Source: Spongiactinospora rosea (GTDB lineage Bacteria > Actinomycetota > Actinomycetes > Streptosporangiales > Streptosporangiaceae). Taken from it: a stretch of 64,000 nt of DNA. Positions 63,989 through 64,000 of this stretch are shown here, piece after piece. The notes beneath the pieces are model-generated. The model worked only from the letters and a program-made list of their open reading frames with translations. It ran no database searches and had not been told where the DNA came from. The stretch spans positions 1-64,000 of the forward strand of contig NZ_QMEY01000032.1 in NCBI RefSeq assembly GCF_003315795.1, in the 5' to 3' direction. How positions within the stretch are numbered: the first letter of the stretch is position 1; every line of letters starts with the position of its first letter. The position numbers and the translations under genes were made by a program.

Positions 63989-64000
63989 CACCGCCTCCTC

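Overview
The window reads as chromosomal DNA of a high-GC filamentous actinomycete, probably of the Streptosporangiales. The grounds are the very high GC, GTG starts, SARP and ECF regulators, a DUF3073 protein, a PASTA and a STAS protein, and a two-shell family 2B encapsulin operon. The taxon is inferred from gene content, not from a marker gene.

The left 39.5 kb is foreign DNA stacked at a tRNA-Lys gene; the right 24.5 kb is ordinary backbone. Positions 1-995 hold the 5' part of a group II intron with the start of its reverse transcriptase, inserted next to a hairpin and T-run. Positions 1766-9793 encode a 2675-aa secreted Rhs/YD-repeat polymorphic toxin (signal peptide, carbohydrate-binding and LamG-like domains, Rhs core, Lys-rich linker, Hint domain, YwqJ-like deaminase tip). 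A 182-aa candidate immunity gene follows. A decayed IS630 and the 3' half of a tyrosine integrase gene come next.

A 46-bp sequence identical to the 3' part of the tRNA-Lys gene lies at 12008-12053 and recurs inside the intact tRNA at 39413-39458. The two copies bound a 27.4-kb genomic island with an intact integrase at its tRNA-proximal end. On the minus strand the island carries a tightly packed operon sbcD-sbcC-jetA-jetB-jetC-jetD: a Wadjet-type SMC anti-plasmid system fused transcriptionally to an Mre11-Rad50 (SbcCD) nuclease. Diverging from it is a second operon: a 278-aa unknown, a Cas4-like Fe-S PD-(D/E)XK nuclease, a 500-aa unknown and an SF1 helicase. Together they look like a DNA-recognition, cleavage and end-resection machine, with a split Dna2-like module beside an Mre11-Rad50 and a loop-extruding SMC nuclease. 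This is the strongest candidate for an undescribed system here. The rest of the island holds a two-domain HTH protein, small unknowns, an integrase remnant, a broken IS5, an intact IS1182, an HsdR tail, a frameshifted CoiA-like gene and a 6-bp tandem repeat.

Right of the tRNA the backbone carries: a FAD monooxygenase under a large SARP/AfsR-type regulator; an ECF42-like sigma factor; a FolP2-like pteroate synthase homologue; DUF3073, PASTA, winged-helix and STAS proteins; a cytochrome P450; an isoprenylcysteine-methyltransferase-like membrane protein; and a polysaccharide deacetylase lipoprotein. An encapsulin operon follows (two cNMP-binding-domain shell proteins, a GGPP-type prenyl synthase and a long IspH). 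Then come a membrane protein, a 49-aa protein, an orphan histidine kinase, a membrane Ser/Thr kinase, and a tryptophan-catabolism operon (aminomuconate semialdehyde dehydrogenase type ALDH, 3-hydroxyanthranilate dioxygenase, kynureninase) that runs to the window edge.
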